Part shown: positions 9,326 to 17,852 of the stretch, in pieces
Numbering within the stretch: the first letter of the stretch is position 1
Layout of the letters: every line of letters starts with the position of its first letter
Source: Marinomonas maritima
Lineage (GTDB): Bacteria; Pseudomonadota; Gammaproteobacteria; Pseudomonadales; Marinomonadaceae
Direction: 5' to 3'
DNA length: 64,000 bases
Assembly (NCBI RefSeq): GCF_024435075.2
Contig: NZ_JAMZEG020000001.1
Coordinates: 620,001 to 684,000, forward strand
Program-made: the position numbers and the translations under genes
Notes under the pieces: generated by a model
What the model was told of the DNA's origin: nothing
The model's database searches: none
Seen by the model: the letters and a program-made list of their open reading frames with translations, nothing else

Positions 9326-10756
9326 CTAAGCGTGTTTTTCCATACTAGCCTGAATTTCTTGTGTCAGTTGCTCTACAAAATCAGGAAAATCAGTGGGTAT
9401 GCTGCCCCATAGAAAACGATCGTTTGCAAAGGCTTGAATACCTGCTGCGTCATTACTAAAAGAAGCAAGTGCGGCTTTATTCGGTTCATGATATGGGGTT
9501 TTAATTTTACCTTCATTAGTGAGTTGAATAAATGTAAACCAACTGGCAATTCCTTGAATGGTTTTGATTGGAGTGCGGCCTCTGCGATAATTACCTTCTA
9601 ATGTTGGAAATATAAAAATCGGAAATTTAGCATAACCATCCGTGCAAATTCGTTCTACCGTATCGCCAATGTTTGCATTACTGAAACGTTGAGCGATTAT
9701 GTTGAAATAAGAGGGAAGGTCCACCACAGAATTACCAATGGCTGGAATCGAATCCTGCAGAATAAAGTCTGTAAAGTACTGGCTTAATTCGTTATCACGC
9801 ATTGCTTCATCAAAATAGGTTAAGCCTTTTAATGCCGCTTGATAGGTGACACAAGTGTGCCCCGCATTCAATATGCGAATCTTGGCTTCTTCAAACGGTA
9901 CAACGTCTTTGACGAATTGAACGCCGACTAGATCCAGAGAAGGTTTTTTGCCAGCAAAATTGTCTTCGACAACCCACTGGATGAAATCTTCACCCATGAC
10001 GGTCATGTCATCGCCAATACCAAATCGAGTTTGCACGTCATCGACGTGTTTCTGGCTTGGTTTCGGCGTGATACGGTCGACCATGGAACAAGGAAAAGAC
10101 GCGTTTTCTTTTAGCCATTCAGCCAATTTAGGGTCTTTTTTGGCCGCAATAAACTGCATCACCCCAGCTTCTAGCAATTCACCATTGTGACGAAGGTTAT
10201 CGCAGCACAACAACGTAATTTTGGCTTTTGATGTTTCACTGCGTTTTTTAAGGCCCGCATAAAGAAACGCATAAAGTGTGTTCCGAGCGCCTTCGATGTC
10301 GGCTTTAATGGCAGGGTGATCCAACATTAAGGCGCGATTTTCATCGAGGTAATAGCCACCTTCGGTCACTGTGGATGTCACCAATTGTATGTTGGCATCC
10401 GCCAGTGCAGAATCGACGGCTTGTGGTGCTTGTGCGCCGTCAATTTGCTGAACAATAGAACGAATATGTTCGTACTTGGTGACGCCATCGGCCGCCATGG
10501 TTTTTAAGACATATTCGCCTTTTTGCTCGATGAAACGGGCGAATACCTGGCTGTCTTGTGGACGTATATTGACGCCAATAATCCCCCAGTTTTTCTCATT
10601 GTCGTGGGCTAATAGCCGGTCAAAATACACGGCTTGGTGAGCGCGATGAAACGCGCCCACGCCTAAATGTAATACGCCCGCTTGAATGGCTTCTTTTTGA
10701 TACTCTTGAACAAGAAGTTGTTCTTTATTGAGCGAAGCTTGCAGATGATTTGCCAT
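9326..10756 (-). CDS. mtlD: Polyol long-chain dehydrogenase (mannitol 2-dehydrogenase family)
   Basis: NAD-dependent oxidation of D-mannitol to D-fructose; family members also act on D-arabitol (to xylulose) and D-sorbitol. The 476-aa protein has the N-terminal nucleotide-binding segment GVGAFHRAHQAVYFDRLL, the central block RITPKPSQ, and the catalytic signature KIRILNAGH with Lys292, Asn297 and His300 in the K-x4-N-x2-H spacing of polyol-specific long-chain dehydrogenases. It begins 1 nt after the stop of the ATPase gene (TAA-C-ATG), so translation is coupled in an operon ABC-ATPase > dehydrogenase. The AraC gene follows downstream on the same strand. Products would be fructose and/or xylulose; xylulokinase is present nearby, but no fructokinase is in view. 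Confidence 0.9.
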   Translation of the reverse strand: MANHLQASLNKEQLLVQEYQKEAIQAGVLHLGVGAFHRAHQAVYFDRLLAHDNEKNWGIIGVNIRPQDSQVFARFIEQKGEYVLKTMAADGVTKYEHIRSIVQQIDGAQAPQAVDSALADANIQLVTSTVTEGGYYLDENRALMLDHPAIKADIEGARNTLYAFLYAGLKKRSETSKAKITLLCCDNLRHNGELLEAGVMQFIAAKKDPKLAEWLKENASFPCSMVDRITPKPSQKHVDDVQTRFGIGDDMTVMGEDFIQWVVEDNFAGKKPSLDLVGVQFVKDVVPFEEAKIRILNAGHTCVTYQAALKGLTYFDEAMRDNELSQYFTDFILQDSIPAIGNSVVDLPSYFNIIAQRFSNANIGDTVERICTDGYAKFPIFIFPTLEGNYRRGRTPIKTIQGIASWFTFIQLTNEGKIKTPYHEPNKAALASFSNDAAGIQAFANDRFLWGSIPTDFPDFVEQLTQEIQASMEKHA

Positions 10757-10757
10757 G

Positions 10758-11852
10758 TTACGCTTCCTCTGGAATCACAGAAATCACTTGATCTTTGTCG
10801 TTGAACAGAATGATCTCCTGTACATCTACCTTGATACTAACTTCTTGACCGTCTTTAAGTTCGGTACGTGCACCGGCTTTCACAATGATGGTTTGATCGT
10901 TAAGTAATTGAATGTGGGCGTAAGCTTCTGAACCTAGGTGTTCAACCAATTCGATTCGACCAGTCAGGTCTCCGCCTTCTGCTACCAAGCTCAAATGTTC
11001 AGGGCGAATACCCACAATAACGGATTCAGGCTGTGCGCCTTTTATACGATTCGCAGGGAAGTTAATGGTGTGGCCAAATAGGTCAAAGACTAATTCGTTT
11101 TCTTTGTGTGTGATTTTATCAGCAGGGATTAGGTTCATTTTTGGCGTGCCAATGAACTCAGCAACAAAGCGGCTGTTCGGCTTACGGTAAAGTTCCAGTG
11201 GTGTGCCTACTTGTTCGATTTGACCTGCGTTTAAGATCACCACGCGGTCGGCCAGTGTCATCGCTTCCACTTGGTCATGGGTTACATAGATCATGGTGGT
11301 GCCCAGTTTTTTGTGCAGACGTGCCAATTCCAAACGCATTTGTACACGCAGAGCGGCGTCTAGGTTGGACAATGGCTCATCGAACAAGAAGACTTTTGGC
11401 TGACGCACAATGGCGCGGCCAATCGCCACACGCTGGCGCTGTCCACCGGACAATTCTTTTGGTTTACGTTCTAGCAATGGGTCAAGTTGCAAAGACGCAG
11501 ACACAAAGCGGACTTTTTCTTCGATTTCAGCGGCCGGCACTTTTGCAAGACGAAGGGCAAACGACAAGTTATCTGCCACGGTCATGTGCGGGTACAAAGC
11601 GTACGATTGAAACACCATGGCCAAGTCGCGTTTTGAAGAAGCCAGTTCAGTAATGTCGCGACCGTCTAGCTCAATGGTCCCGCCGGTGCTGGTTTCAAGA
11701 CCGGCAATGGTACGAAGTAGGGTGGATTTACCACAACCTGATGGCCCGACGAATACCAAAAACTCGCCTTCGGTAATGGACAGGTTAATACCGCGAAGCG
11801 CGTGGTAGTTGTCGTAGTGTTTTTGTAAATCTGTAATCGTTAAATATGACAT
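10758..11852 (-). CDS. mtlK: Polyol ABC transporter ATP-binding protein (MalK/SmoK/MtlK type)
   Basis: ATPase of a CUT1-type carbohydrate importer, 364 aa. Walker A GPSGCGKST, Q-loop MVFQSYALYPHMTV, signature LSGGQRQRVAIGRA, Walker B VFLFDEPLSNLD and H-loop VTHD are all intact. A C-terminal TOBE/OB extension (about 235-364, with IVGIRPEHL) is typical of MalK-like subunits. It lies between the permease and dehydrogenase genes on the same strand, matching the E-F-G-K-D order of Pseudomonas mannitol/glucitol operons. The complex imports a polyol such as mannitol, glucitol or arabitol; specificity is inferred from the neighbours. Confidence 0.93.
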   Translation of the reverse strand: MSYLTITDLQKHYDNYHALRGINLSITEGEFLVFVGPSGCGKSTLLRTIAGLETSTGGTIELDGRDITELASSKRDLAMVFQSYALYPHMTVADNLSFALRLAKVPAAEIEEKVRFVSASLQLDPLLERKPKELSGGQRQRVAIGRAIVRQPKVFLFDEPLSNLDAALRVQMRLELARLHKKLGTTMIYVTHDQVEAMTLADRVVILNAGQIEQVGTPLELYRKPNSRFVAEFIGTPKMNLIPADKITHKENELVFDLFGHTINFPANRIKGAQPESVIVGIRPEHLSLVAEGGDLTGRIELVEHLGSEAYAHIQLLNDQTIIVKAGARTELKDGQEVSIKVDVQEIILFNDKDQVISVIPEEA

Positions 11853-11870
11853 GTGAAAGCTTCCTAATAA

Positions 11871-12701
11871 TTATTTTACGGCGCCGAATGTAAGGCCTTG
11901 GACTAATTGTTTTTGACAGAACCAACCAAAAATGACGATTGGAGCACACGCTAATGTTGATGCAGCAGACAGTTTCGCCCAGAACAAACCTTCCGGGCTC
12001 GAGTACGAAGCAATCATTGCGGTTAGCGGTGCGGCTTCCGACGCGGTTAAATTAAGTGACCAAAAGGCTTCGTTCCAACAAAGAACGATGGACAAAAGTG
12101 CTGTTGATGAAATGGCGCCAACAGAAAGCGGCAAAACCACTTTAACAACTTCGTCCCAAGGGGTTGCGCCGTCCATTCGTGCCGCCTCAAGAATCTCTTT
12201 TGGTAAATCTTTGAAGTAGGAGAACAGCATCCAGACTACGATTGGCAAGTTCATTAATGTAAAAATGATGATCAAAGCAAGGCGAGAATCGAGTAATCCA
12301 TAGTCTCTGCATAGGATATAAATGGGAACTAATACACCAACAGCAGGCAGCATTTTGGTGGAGAGCATCCAAAGCAAAATGTCTTTCGTGCGTTTGCCAG
12401 GAAAAAATGCCATCGAGTACGCCGCAGGAATGGCGATGATCAATGCCAAAATGGTGGCACCAAATGAGGTAACGACCGAGTTCCAAGCGTGATGAATGTA
12501 GTCACTTCGTTCCTGAACAATTTTGAAGTTATCCAGCGTGGGTTCAAAAAACAAAGTAGGCGGAATCGAAATTGCCTGCAGCTCTGTCTTGAACGACGTA
12601 ATAAACATCCAAAAGATAGGAAAAAATAACACTAAGGCAATCGTCCATGCGAACAAGCCAGTTAAAATGGTTTTGAGTTTTCGTTGTTGATTAAGAGTCA
12701 T
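11871..12701 (-). CDS. mtlG: Polyol ABC transporter permease 2
   Basis: Inner-membrane permease of 276 aa of the MalG/SmoG type, with six predicted membrane helices beginning at about 14-34. The cytoplasmic EAA loop that docks with the ATPase is clear: EAARMDGATPWDEVVKVVLPL pattern near residues 165-185. It lies 10 nt downstream of the partner permease and 18 nt upstream of the ATPase gene, so it belongs to the same transcript. It forms the translocation channel with the adjacent permease. Confidence 0.92.
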   Translation of the reverse strand: MTLNQQRKLKTILTGLFAWTIALVLFFPIFWMFITSFKTELQAISIPPTLFFEPTLDNFKIVQERSDYIHHAWNSVVTSFGATILALIIAIPAAYSMAFFPGKRTKDILLWMLSTKMLPAVGVLVPIYILCRDYGLLDSRLALIIIFTLMNLPIVVWMLFSYFKDLPKEILEAARMDGATPWDEVVKVVLPLSVGAISSTALLSIVLCWNEAFWSLNLTASEAAPLTAMIASYSSPEGLFWAKLSAASTLACAPIVIFGWFCQKQLVQGLTFGAVK

Positions 12702-12711
12702 CGTATTTACC

Positions 12712-13572
12712 TCACACCGTTAGGTTTTTGCCAACGGCACGAATTAAGAAAAAGGCGACGATATTGGCCAGCAATACAGCAAACAAACCACCTGCAGAAG
12801 CCACACCAACGTCATATTGAAGAAGTGCTTGGTTGTAAATTAAGTACGCCAAGTTAGTGCTGTCGTACCCTGGGCCACCACCGGTCGAAACGAAGATTTC
12901 TGCAAACACGGCCAATAGGAAAATGGTTTCGATCATTACCACAACGGCTATTGGGCGCGCTAAGTGAGGAATGGTTAGGTAGCGGAAGATGTGAAAGCCT
13001 GTTGCGCCATCCATTTGAGCAGCTTCTTTTTGTTCCGTATCTTGGGATTGCAGCGCGGTCACAAAGACTAAAATAGCAAACGGAAGCCACTGCCAGCTCA
13101 CCATGATAATCACGGACATCAGAGGATACGACGACAACCAGTCAATGGGTTCGAGTCCCAGTGATTGTGATATCCAGGCAAATATGCCGTAAACCGGATT
13201 CATCATCATGTTCTTCCAGATTAAGGCATTAACCGTTGGCATGATAAAGAAAGGTGAAATTAACAATACACGGACGATGCCTTGTCCGAAGAAAGGCTTG
13301 TCAATCAAGGCGGATAAAACGACACCAATAACCACGGTGATGATGAGTACTGACAGTAGCAGTATCAATGTATTGGCTACCGCAGGTATAAAACCAGGAT
13401 CGGTGATAAAGAACTCAAAGTTCTGCAAACCGACGAAGTTATTCCGACCTGGGTACAATAAGTTGTAGCGTATTGTGGAAAAGTAAATGGTCATGGACAA
13501 AGGTATGACCATCCAAACCAACAGTAGTATGACTGACGGCGCCATTAATAAGCGGGTGATTGAGCGCTTCAT
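12712..13572 (-). CDS. mtlF: Polyol ABC transporter permease 1
   Basis: Inner-membrane permease of 286 aa of the MalF/SmoF type with about six hydrophobic segments (first at about 10-30). The EAA loop reads EAAQMDGATGFHIFRYLTIPHL in part, near residues 178-198. It is the first permease gene after the solute-binding protein and is separated from it by about 100 nt carrying two hairpins, which probably lower expression of membrane components relative to the binding protein. Its partner is the permease encoded immediately downstream. Confidence 0.92.
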   Translation of the reverse strand: MKRSITRLLMAPSVILLLVWMVIPLSMTIYFSTIRYNLLYPGRNNFVGLQNFEFFITDPGFIPAVANTLILLLSVLIITVVIGVVLSALIDKPFFGQGIVRVLLISPFFIMPTVNALIWKNMMMNPVYGIFAWISQSLGLEPIDWLSSYPLMSVIIMVSWQWLPFAILVFVTALQSQDTEQKEAAQMDGATGFHIFRYLTIPHLARPIAVVVMIETIFLLAVFAEIFVSTGGGPGYDSTNLAYLIYNQALLQYDVGVASAGGLFAVLLANIVAFFLIRAVGKNLTV

Positions 13573-13601
13573 GTTTTGTGTCTCTTATTATAAGCAGGAA
13601 T

Positions 13602-13657
13602 ATTCTCCTTAGAGGGGGAGAATTAGAAATAAGAAATAGGGCGTAAGCCCTATTTCT
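13602..13657 (-). terminator. Two tandem hairpins between binding-protein and permease genes
   Basis: A perfect 11-bp stem with GTAA loop (13632-13642 with 13647-13657) is followed in the direction of transcription by a second stem (ATTCTCC 13602-13608 with GGAGAAT 13617-13623). Neither is followed by a long T-run on the minus strand, so they more likely act as partial terminator or mRNA 3'-end stabiliser than as a full stop. Confidence 0.6.
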
Positions 13658-13670
13658 CTGTCAGTTGAGG

Positions 13671-14990
13671 CTAGTAATAACCCGCTTGACGCATTTGACG
13701 ATCTGCTGATTTGTTTGCAGATTTCAACGCTTCATCCACCGTCATAGATCCAGCAAGGGCGCCTGAAATCATTTGACCAGCCGTTGTACCAATTGCTTGG
13801 AACTCAGGAATGGCAGCAAACTGAACTCCAACATAAGGGGATGGTTTTAGTGTGCTGTCGTTTGGATTAGCAGAGTTGATTGCTTTTAACTCTGCTTCAG
13901 CAAAAACGGCCGCTTTTTGGAATTTAGGGTTAGCATAAGTACTTGCTCGTGTACCTGTAGGTACTGCAGCCCAACCGTTCGTTTTACCAACGAGCTGGAT
14001 GTACTCTTTAGACGTTGCCCAACGAACAAATTTTTGTGCAGCATCGGCGTTTTTAGTGGCAGCTGGAATACCAAGTGCCCATGACCAAAGCCAGTTAGCG
14101 CCTTTTTCTGTTACAGAAATAGGGGATTGAGCGAAACCAACTTTGTCAGCAACTTTACTTTGCTTAGGATCGGTTACAAAAGACGCCGCGATCGTAGCGT
14201 CAATCCACATACCGCATTTACCTTCATTGAACAAGGCTAAGCTTTCGTTGAAACTGTTGCTGCTTGAACCTGGAGGGCCATATTTCGTCAGCAAATCAAC
14301 ATAGAAAGTAACGGCTTCTTTCCATTCTTTTGTTTCTAGTTGAGGTTTCCAATTTTCATCGAACCAACGTGCACCAAAGGAGTTAGCCATGGCCGTCATA
14401 AATGCCATGTTGTCGCCCCAGCCCGCTTTACCACGTAAGCAAATACCGTAGATGCCTTTACTTGGATCATTGACGGCAGCGGCCACATCACGAATGTGTT
14501 CCCAGCTATCACGGTCATTGATTTCCATACCAGCAGCTTTTACAAGGTCTTTACGATACATGACCATAGAGCTTTCGCCGTAGAATGGTGCAGCATACAT
14601 AGTACCTTCATAAGATAAACCACCACGAATTGAAGGGAGGATATCTTTAGCGTCGTAGCTGCCACTCGTATCAACAGGTTCTAACCAACCACGCTCACCC
14701 CAGATAGGCGCTTCGTACATACCGATTGTCATTACATCATAAAGGCCACTTTTGTTAGCAATGTCTTGAGTGACGTTCTGGCGTAATACACCTTCTTCCA
14801 AAGTTACCCATTTTACTTTGATGCCTGGGTTGGCTTTTTCAAATTCTGGTGTGAATTTTTGCATTTCGATCATGTGACCGTTGTTAACGGTGGCCACAGT
14901 GATTTGAGTTTCTGCGAAGGTGCTAGCGGCTGACATAGCGGCAGTAATAGATACAGCGTACGCTAGGGTTTTTTTGGTAAAGCGTTTCAT
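13671..14990 (-). CDS. mtlE: Polyol ABC transporter periplasmic solute-binding protein
   Basis: Extracytoplasmic family-1 sugar-binding protein that captures the polyol and delivers it to the MtlF-MtlG channel. The start at 14990 (MKRFTKKTLAYAV...) has a good GGGGAAA ribosome site and opens with a classical signal peptide (basic n-region, hydrophobic core, cleavage after ASTFA before ETQITV). An upstream in-frame ATG at 15059 would add 23 residues and spoil the signal peptide. The mature ~415-residue body has the FTPEFEKANPGIKVKWV and FNEGKCGMWIDATIAASF blocks seen in MtlE/SmoE-like proteins. First gene of the five-gene operon mtlE-F-G-K-D. Confidence 0.92.
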   Translation of the reverse strand: MKRFTKKTLAYAVSITAAMSAASTFAETQITVATVNNGHMIEMQKFTPEFEKANPGIKVKWVTLEEGVLRQNVTQDIANKSGLYDVMTIGMYEAPIWGERGWLEPVDTSGSYDAKDILPSIRGGLSYEGTMYAAPFYGESSMVMYRKDLVKAAGMEINDRDSWEHIRDVAAAVNDPSKGIYGICLRGKAGWGDNMAFMTAMANSFGARWFDENWKPQLETKEWKEAVTFYVDLLTKYGPPGSSSNSFNESLALFNEGKCGMWIDATIAASFVTDPKQSKVADKVGFAQSPISVTEKGANWLWSWALGIPAATKNADAAQKFVRWATSKEYIQLVGKTNGWAAVPTGTRASTYANPKFQKAAVFAEAELKAINSANPNDSTLKPSPYVGVQFAAIPEFQAIGTTAGQMISGALAGSMTVDEALKSANKSADRQMRQAGYY

Positions 14991-15316
14991 AGGTTTTCCC
15001 CGTTTTGGAGTTTCTTTGTTTTTATAGTGGTACCTAATTTCCAGATAAGCATTTATCAAGGAACAATATTAATATAGGCCATGTCATAATTGCCCCGTTA
15101 ATACATAAATCGCCAATACTAGTACTATTCTGTTCCATTTTTTTGATCTTGATGAATAATGAGTCAATATAATACTTCTTTATTTCTATTCTCTGAGCGG
15201 TATGTCTTTGTCTAATAAGGATTTATGTGACAAATATCAGTAAATTATCTTAAGTCGTTTTCGTTTTTTTTGTCTAAATAGCTATAATGATCAGATTCTA
15301 TTTAAAAGGTAATGAC
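14991..15316. other. Divergent intergenic region between polyol operon and sdhE
   Basis: Must contain the promoter and MtlR operator of the polyol operon (minus strand) and the sdhE promoter (plus strand). A TATAAT at 15168-15173 is the best -10-like box on the plus strand, but the spacing to TTGATC (15143) is 19 nt. A GGAACA near 15059 and TGTTCC near 15130 form a wide inverted pair of unknown meaning. Confidence 0.35.
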
Positions 15317-15586
15317 ATGAGTGAAACATCGGATTCATTGAGCTTTAAGCGTCTGAAATGGCAATGTCGTCGTGGTATGTTGGAGCTGGATATCCTTCTG
15401 GAACCGTTTCTTGATGAAGTTTATTTGACGCTTGAAGAGGAAGATAAGCAGCGTTTTCATAAGCTGATTGAATGTGAAGACCAAGAGCTTTTTCCTTGGT
15501 TCATGCAAAAAGAAAAGCCAGAAGATTCGGACCTTGCTCGCATTGTCGATATTATAGTGACTCGTGTTCAGCCTAAAAGCTACTGA
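15317..15586 (+). CDS. sdhE: FAD assembly factor SdhE
   Basis: Small cytoplasmic protein (89 aa from this start) that promotes covalent flavinylation of succinate dehydrogenase and fumarate reductase. The defining RGxxE motif is present (CRRGMLELDILLEPF), with the downstream FLDEVYLTL and LIECEDQELFPWF blocks of the YgfY/SdhE fold. The ATG at 15317 has an AAGG ribosome site; an upstream ATG at 15287 would add ten residues not expected in the family. The 3' end overlaps the start of ygfX, an arrangement widely conserved in gammaproteobacteria. Confidence 0.92.
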   Translation: MSETSDSLSFKRLKWQCRRGMLELDILLEPFLDEVYLTLEEEDKQRFHKLIECEDQELFPWFMQKEKPEDSDLARIVDIIVTRVQPKSY

Positions 15587-16028
15587 GCTTAAATGCTCAT
15601 GGATCTGCATTGCATTGTGGTTTGTCATGGCCTCAGTGTATGCCGCTCTATTTCACCTCTATTGGATGCCTGTTTTTTGGCGTGTAGTACTTTATATCCT
15701 TGCCGGTTTATTTGGCGTGCTATTTTTGTTTCGAGTTGTGCGCCAGTCGTCTCGCCAAATTGGGATCGATGAGCAAGGTGTGTTTTTGCTTGAACGCGGA
15801 TGTTGTAAAAGATTGCTTTTTATACGATCAAATGACGTTCAGTTAATCGCTAAAGTGGATCGGTCTCAGTTTCTTTTGGATCGATTTTGGCCTGTTTATC
15901 GAGTAATTTATCGCGATAATGTGACACAAGTGCAATATCGAATACTGCGTTCTTTCGCAGCACAACAAATTTTGTTGCGCCGCAGCGAGGCGTTTAAAAA
16001 GCGCATGGATAGGCAGCAGGCGACCTAG
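15564..16028 (+). CDS. ygfX: YgfX/CptA-like inner-membrane protein
   Basis: 154-aa protein starting with GTG inside the end of sdhE (23-nt overlap). Two hydrophobic helices (about 14-32 and 36-57) are followed by a cytoplasmic domain rich in Arg and aromatic residues (RQIGIDEQGVFLLERG, WPVYRVIYRD), as in YgfX. In E. coli YgfX (CptA) was described as a membrane-associated toxin-like partner of YgfY, though a physiological role with SdhE is still debated. Assignment rests on synteny and topology more than on sequence. Its stop overlaps the stop of convergent nadB by 3-4 nt, leaving no room for a terminator between them. Confidence 0.75.
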   Translation: MFSLKATELKCSWICIALWFVMASVYAALFHLYWMPVFWRVVLYILAGLFGVLFLFRVVRQSSRQIGIDEQGVFLLERGCCKRLLFIRSNDVQLIAKVDRSQFLLDRFWPVYRVIYRDNVTQVQYRILRSFAAQQILLRRSEAFKKRMDRQQAT

Positions 16029-17620
16029 TCTGCATTTTGAGGTGTTAATATCGTCGGTGAGCTAGTGATCTGCTTGTTCGGGTAATCTAGCGTGAAATGC
16101 AGGCCGCGACTTTCTTTTCGAGACATGGCCGAGCGTATGATTAAGTCTGCCACCATAGCTAAATTACGCAGCTCTAATAAGTCATTTGAAATTTTGTAAT
16201 TGGCATAAAATTCTTGGATTTCAGACAGTAATAAATCGACTCGATGTTTTGCTCTAAGCAGTCGTTTGTCGGTTCTAACAATTCCCACGTAATCCCACAT
16301 AAAGCGTCGTAGCTCTTGCCAGTTGTGGGTGATAACCACGTCTTCATCCGAGTTTGTTACCTTACTTTCATCCCAATCGGGAATGATAATGTCATTTGCT
16401 GGTAAGCGGTTTTCAGAAATGTGATGCGCGGCGGAGCGTGCAAAAACAATACATTCCAGCAGCGAGTTGCTTGCTAGACGGTTGGCACCATGAAGTCCTG
16501 TATAAGCAGTTTCGCCGATGGCATAAAGGTTTTCAATGTCGGTTGCACTGTGTCGATTGACGACCACGCCACCGCAAGTGTAATGCGCAGCGGGCACAAC
16601 AGGAATGGGGCCTTTGGTCATGTCGTGACCATATTCTAGACAGCGTTTATAAATAGTTGGGAAATGTTCTTTAATAAATTCTGGATCTTTATGAGAAATG
16701 TCCAGTAGTACGTGGTGAACGCCAAGGCGTTTCATTTCATGATCGATCGCTCGTGCAACGATGTCCCGTGGTGCGAGTTCTTCTCTTTTATCAAACTTAT
16801 CCATAAAGCGAGTGCCATCAGGCAGCAATAATTTGCCGCCTTCGCCACGAACGGCTTCAGAGATTAAAAATGTCTTGGCTTTTGCGTCATAAAGACAAGT
16901 AGGATGGAACTGATTAAATTCCATATTGGCTACTCGACAACCTGCACGCCACGCCATAGCAATACCATCGCCTGACGCTGTGTCTGGATTACTTGTATAA
17001 AGGTAAACCTTACTGCTACCGCCGCACGCAAGAGAGACAAAGTGACCGTGAAAGACCTCGATTACATCGTCGTCTAAGTTGAGTGCATATACCCCTACTG
17101 CGCGATTTGGGCCTGCGATGCCTAGTTTTTTAGTTGTCACTACATCAATGGCGACACGATCAGGATAAAAATCGATATTAGGATGATTAGTGGCGTTTTT
17201 GATGAGAGTCTTGGAAATAGCCATGCCTGTGGCATCGGCACTGTGAATTATGCGTCTGTGGCTATGTCCGCCTTCTTTGGTTAGATGATACTCCTCGCTT
17301 TCACCATAACGAGTGAATGGAACGCCTTGATCGATAAGCCAATCAATACTTTCTTTTGAATGCTCAACGGTAAAGCGTATGGCTTCTGGATCGCCAAGTT
17401 CAACGCCAGCGTCGATGGTGTCATTAATATGAGATTCAATAGTGTCTTTATCGGACAATACAGCGGCGACACCACCTTGAGCATACAAGGTTGATCCTTC
17501 TCGGATATCTGCTTTTGTCAAAATAGCCACGCGGTGATGATCCGCTAGCTCAAGAGCAAGTGTTAACCCTGCGGCTCCTGCGCCAATAATGACGATGTCG
17601 TATTTATAGTGTCGACTCAT
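16025..17620 (-). CDS. nadB: L-aspartate oxidase
   Basis: FAD enzyme oxidising L-aspartate to iminoaspartate, the first step of NAD biosynthesis with quinolinate synthase NadA. The 531-aa protein has the N-terminal Rossmann dinucleotide motif VIIGAGAAGLTLALELA, the family block TLYAQGGVAAVLS, and the C-terminal FAD/active-site segment YAIGETAYTGLHGANRLASN. It is transcribed divergently from the sigma-E operon, the same neighbourhood as in E. coli and Pseudomonas. The gene appears intact. Confidence 0.97.
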   Translation of the reverse strand: MSRHYKYDIVIIGAGAAGLTLALELADHHRVAILTKADIREGSTLYAQGGVAAVLSDKDTIESHINDTIDAGVELGDPEAIRFTVEHSKESIDWLIDQGVPFTRYGESEEYHLTKEGGHSHRRIIHSADATGMAISKTLIKNATNHPNIDFYPDRVAIDVVTTKKLGIAGPNRAVGVYALNLDDDVIEVFHGHFVSLACGGSSKVYLYTSNPDTASGDGIAMAWRAGCRVANMEFNQFHPTCLYDAKAKTFLISEAVRGEGGKLLLPDGTRFMDKFDKREELAPRDIVARAIDHEMKRLGVHHVLLDISHKDPEFIKEHFPTIYKRCLEYGHDMTKGPIPVVPAAHYTCGGVVVNRHSATDIENLYAIGETAYTGLHGANRLASNSLLECIVFARSAAHHISENRLPANDIIIPDWDESKVTNSDEDVVITHNWQELRRFMWDYVGIVRTDKRLLRAKHRVDLLLSEIQEFYANYKISNDLLELRNLAMVADLIIRSAMSRKESRGLHFTLDYPNKQITSSPTILTPQNAD

Positions 17621-17773
17621 TGTATTGATCTAATTATGACTAAAAAATTAATGTTACTATTGTTGGCAATAAATAGTGAATACTTTCTGAGGTCGTATTT
17701 TGAATATTTACCATACTTCATGACTTAGAGTGGCTCTATTACTCTAAATCCCTAGTTTGGTCATAACAGGATG

Positions 17774-17801
17774 GGAACTCGTTTGATTAATTGTTGTCTT
17801 C
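17774..17801 (+). promoter_or_regulatory. Possible sigma-E/AlgU-type promoter of the algU operon
   Basis: GGAACTC (17774-17780), 16 nt, then TCTTC (17797-17801) partly match the AlgU/RpoE consensus GAACTT-N16/17-TCTGA, about 50 nt before the sigma gene. Autoregulation of this operon is common in the family; the -10 match is weak. Confidence 0.35.
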
Positions 17802-17852
17802 TCTTGTAATAAGCAAGGGCGCAGATGAATAAGGTTTTAGTATGAGGTGCCT

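Noticed and set aside
11198..11653. 151-codon plus-strand frame opposite the polyol ATPase gene
   Set aside because: It is antisense to clear MalK-type motifs; its composition is that of a shadow frame and it has no ribosome site.
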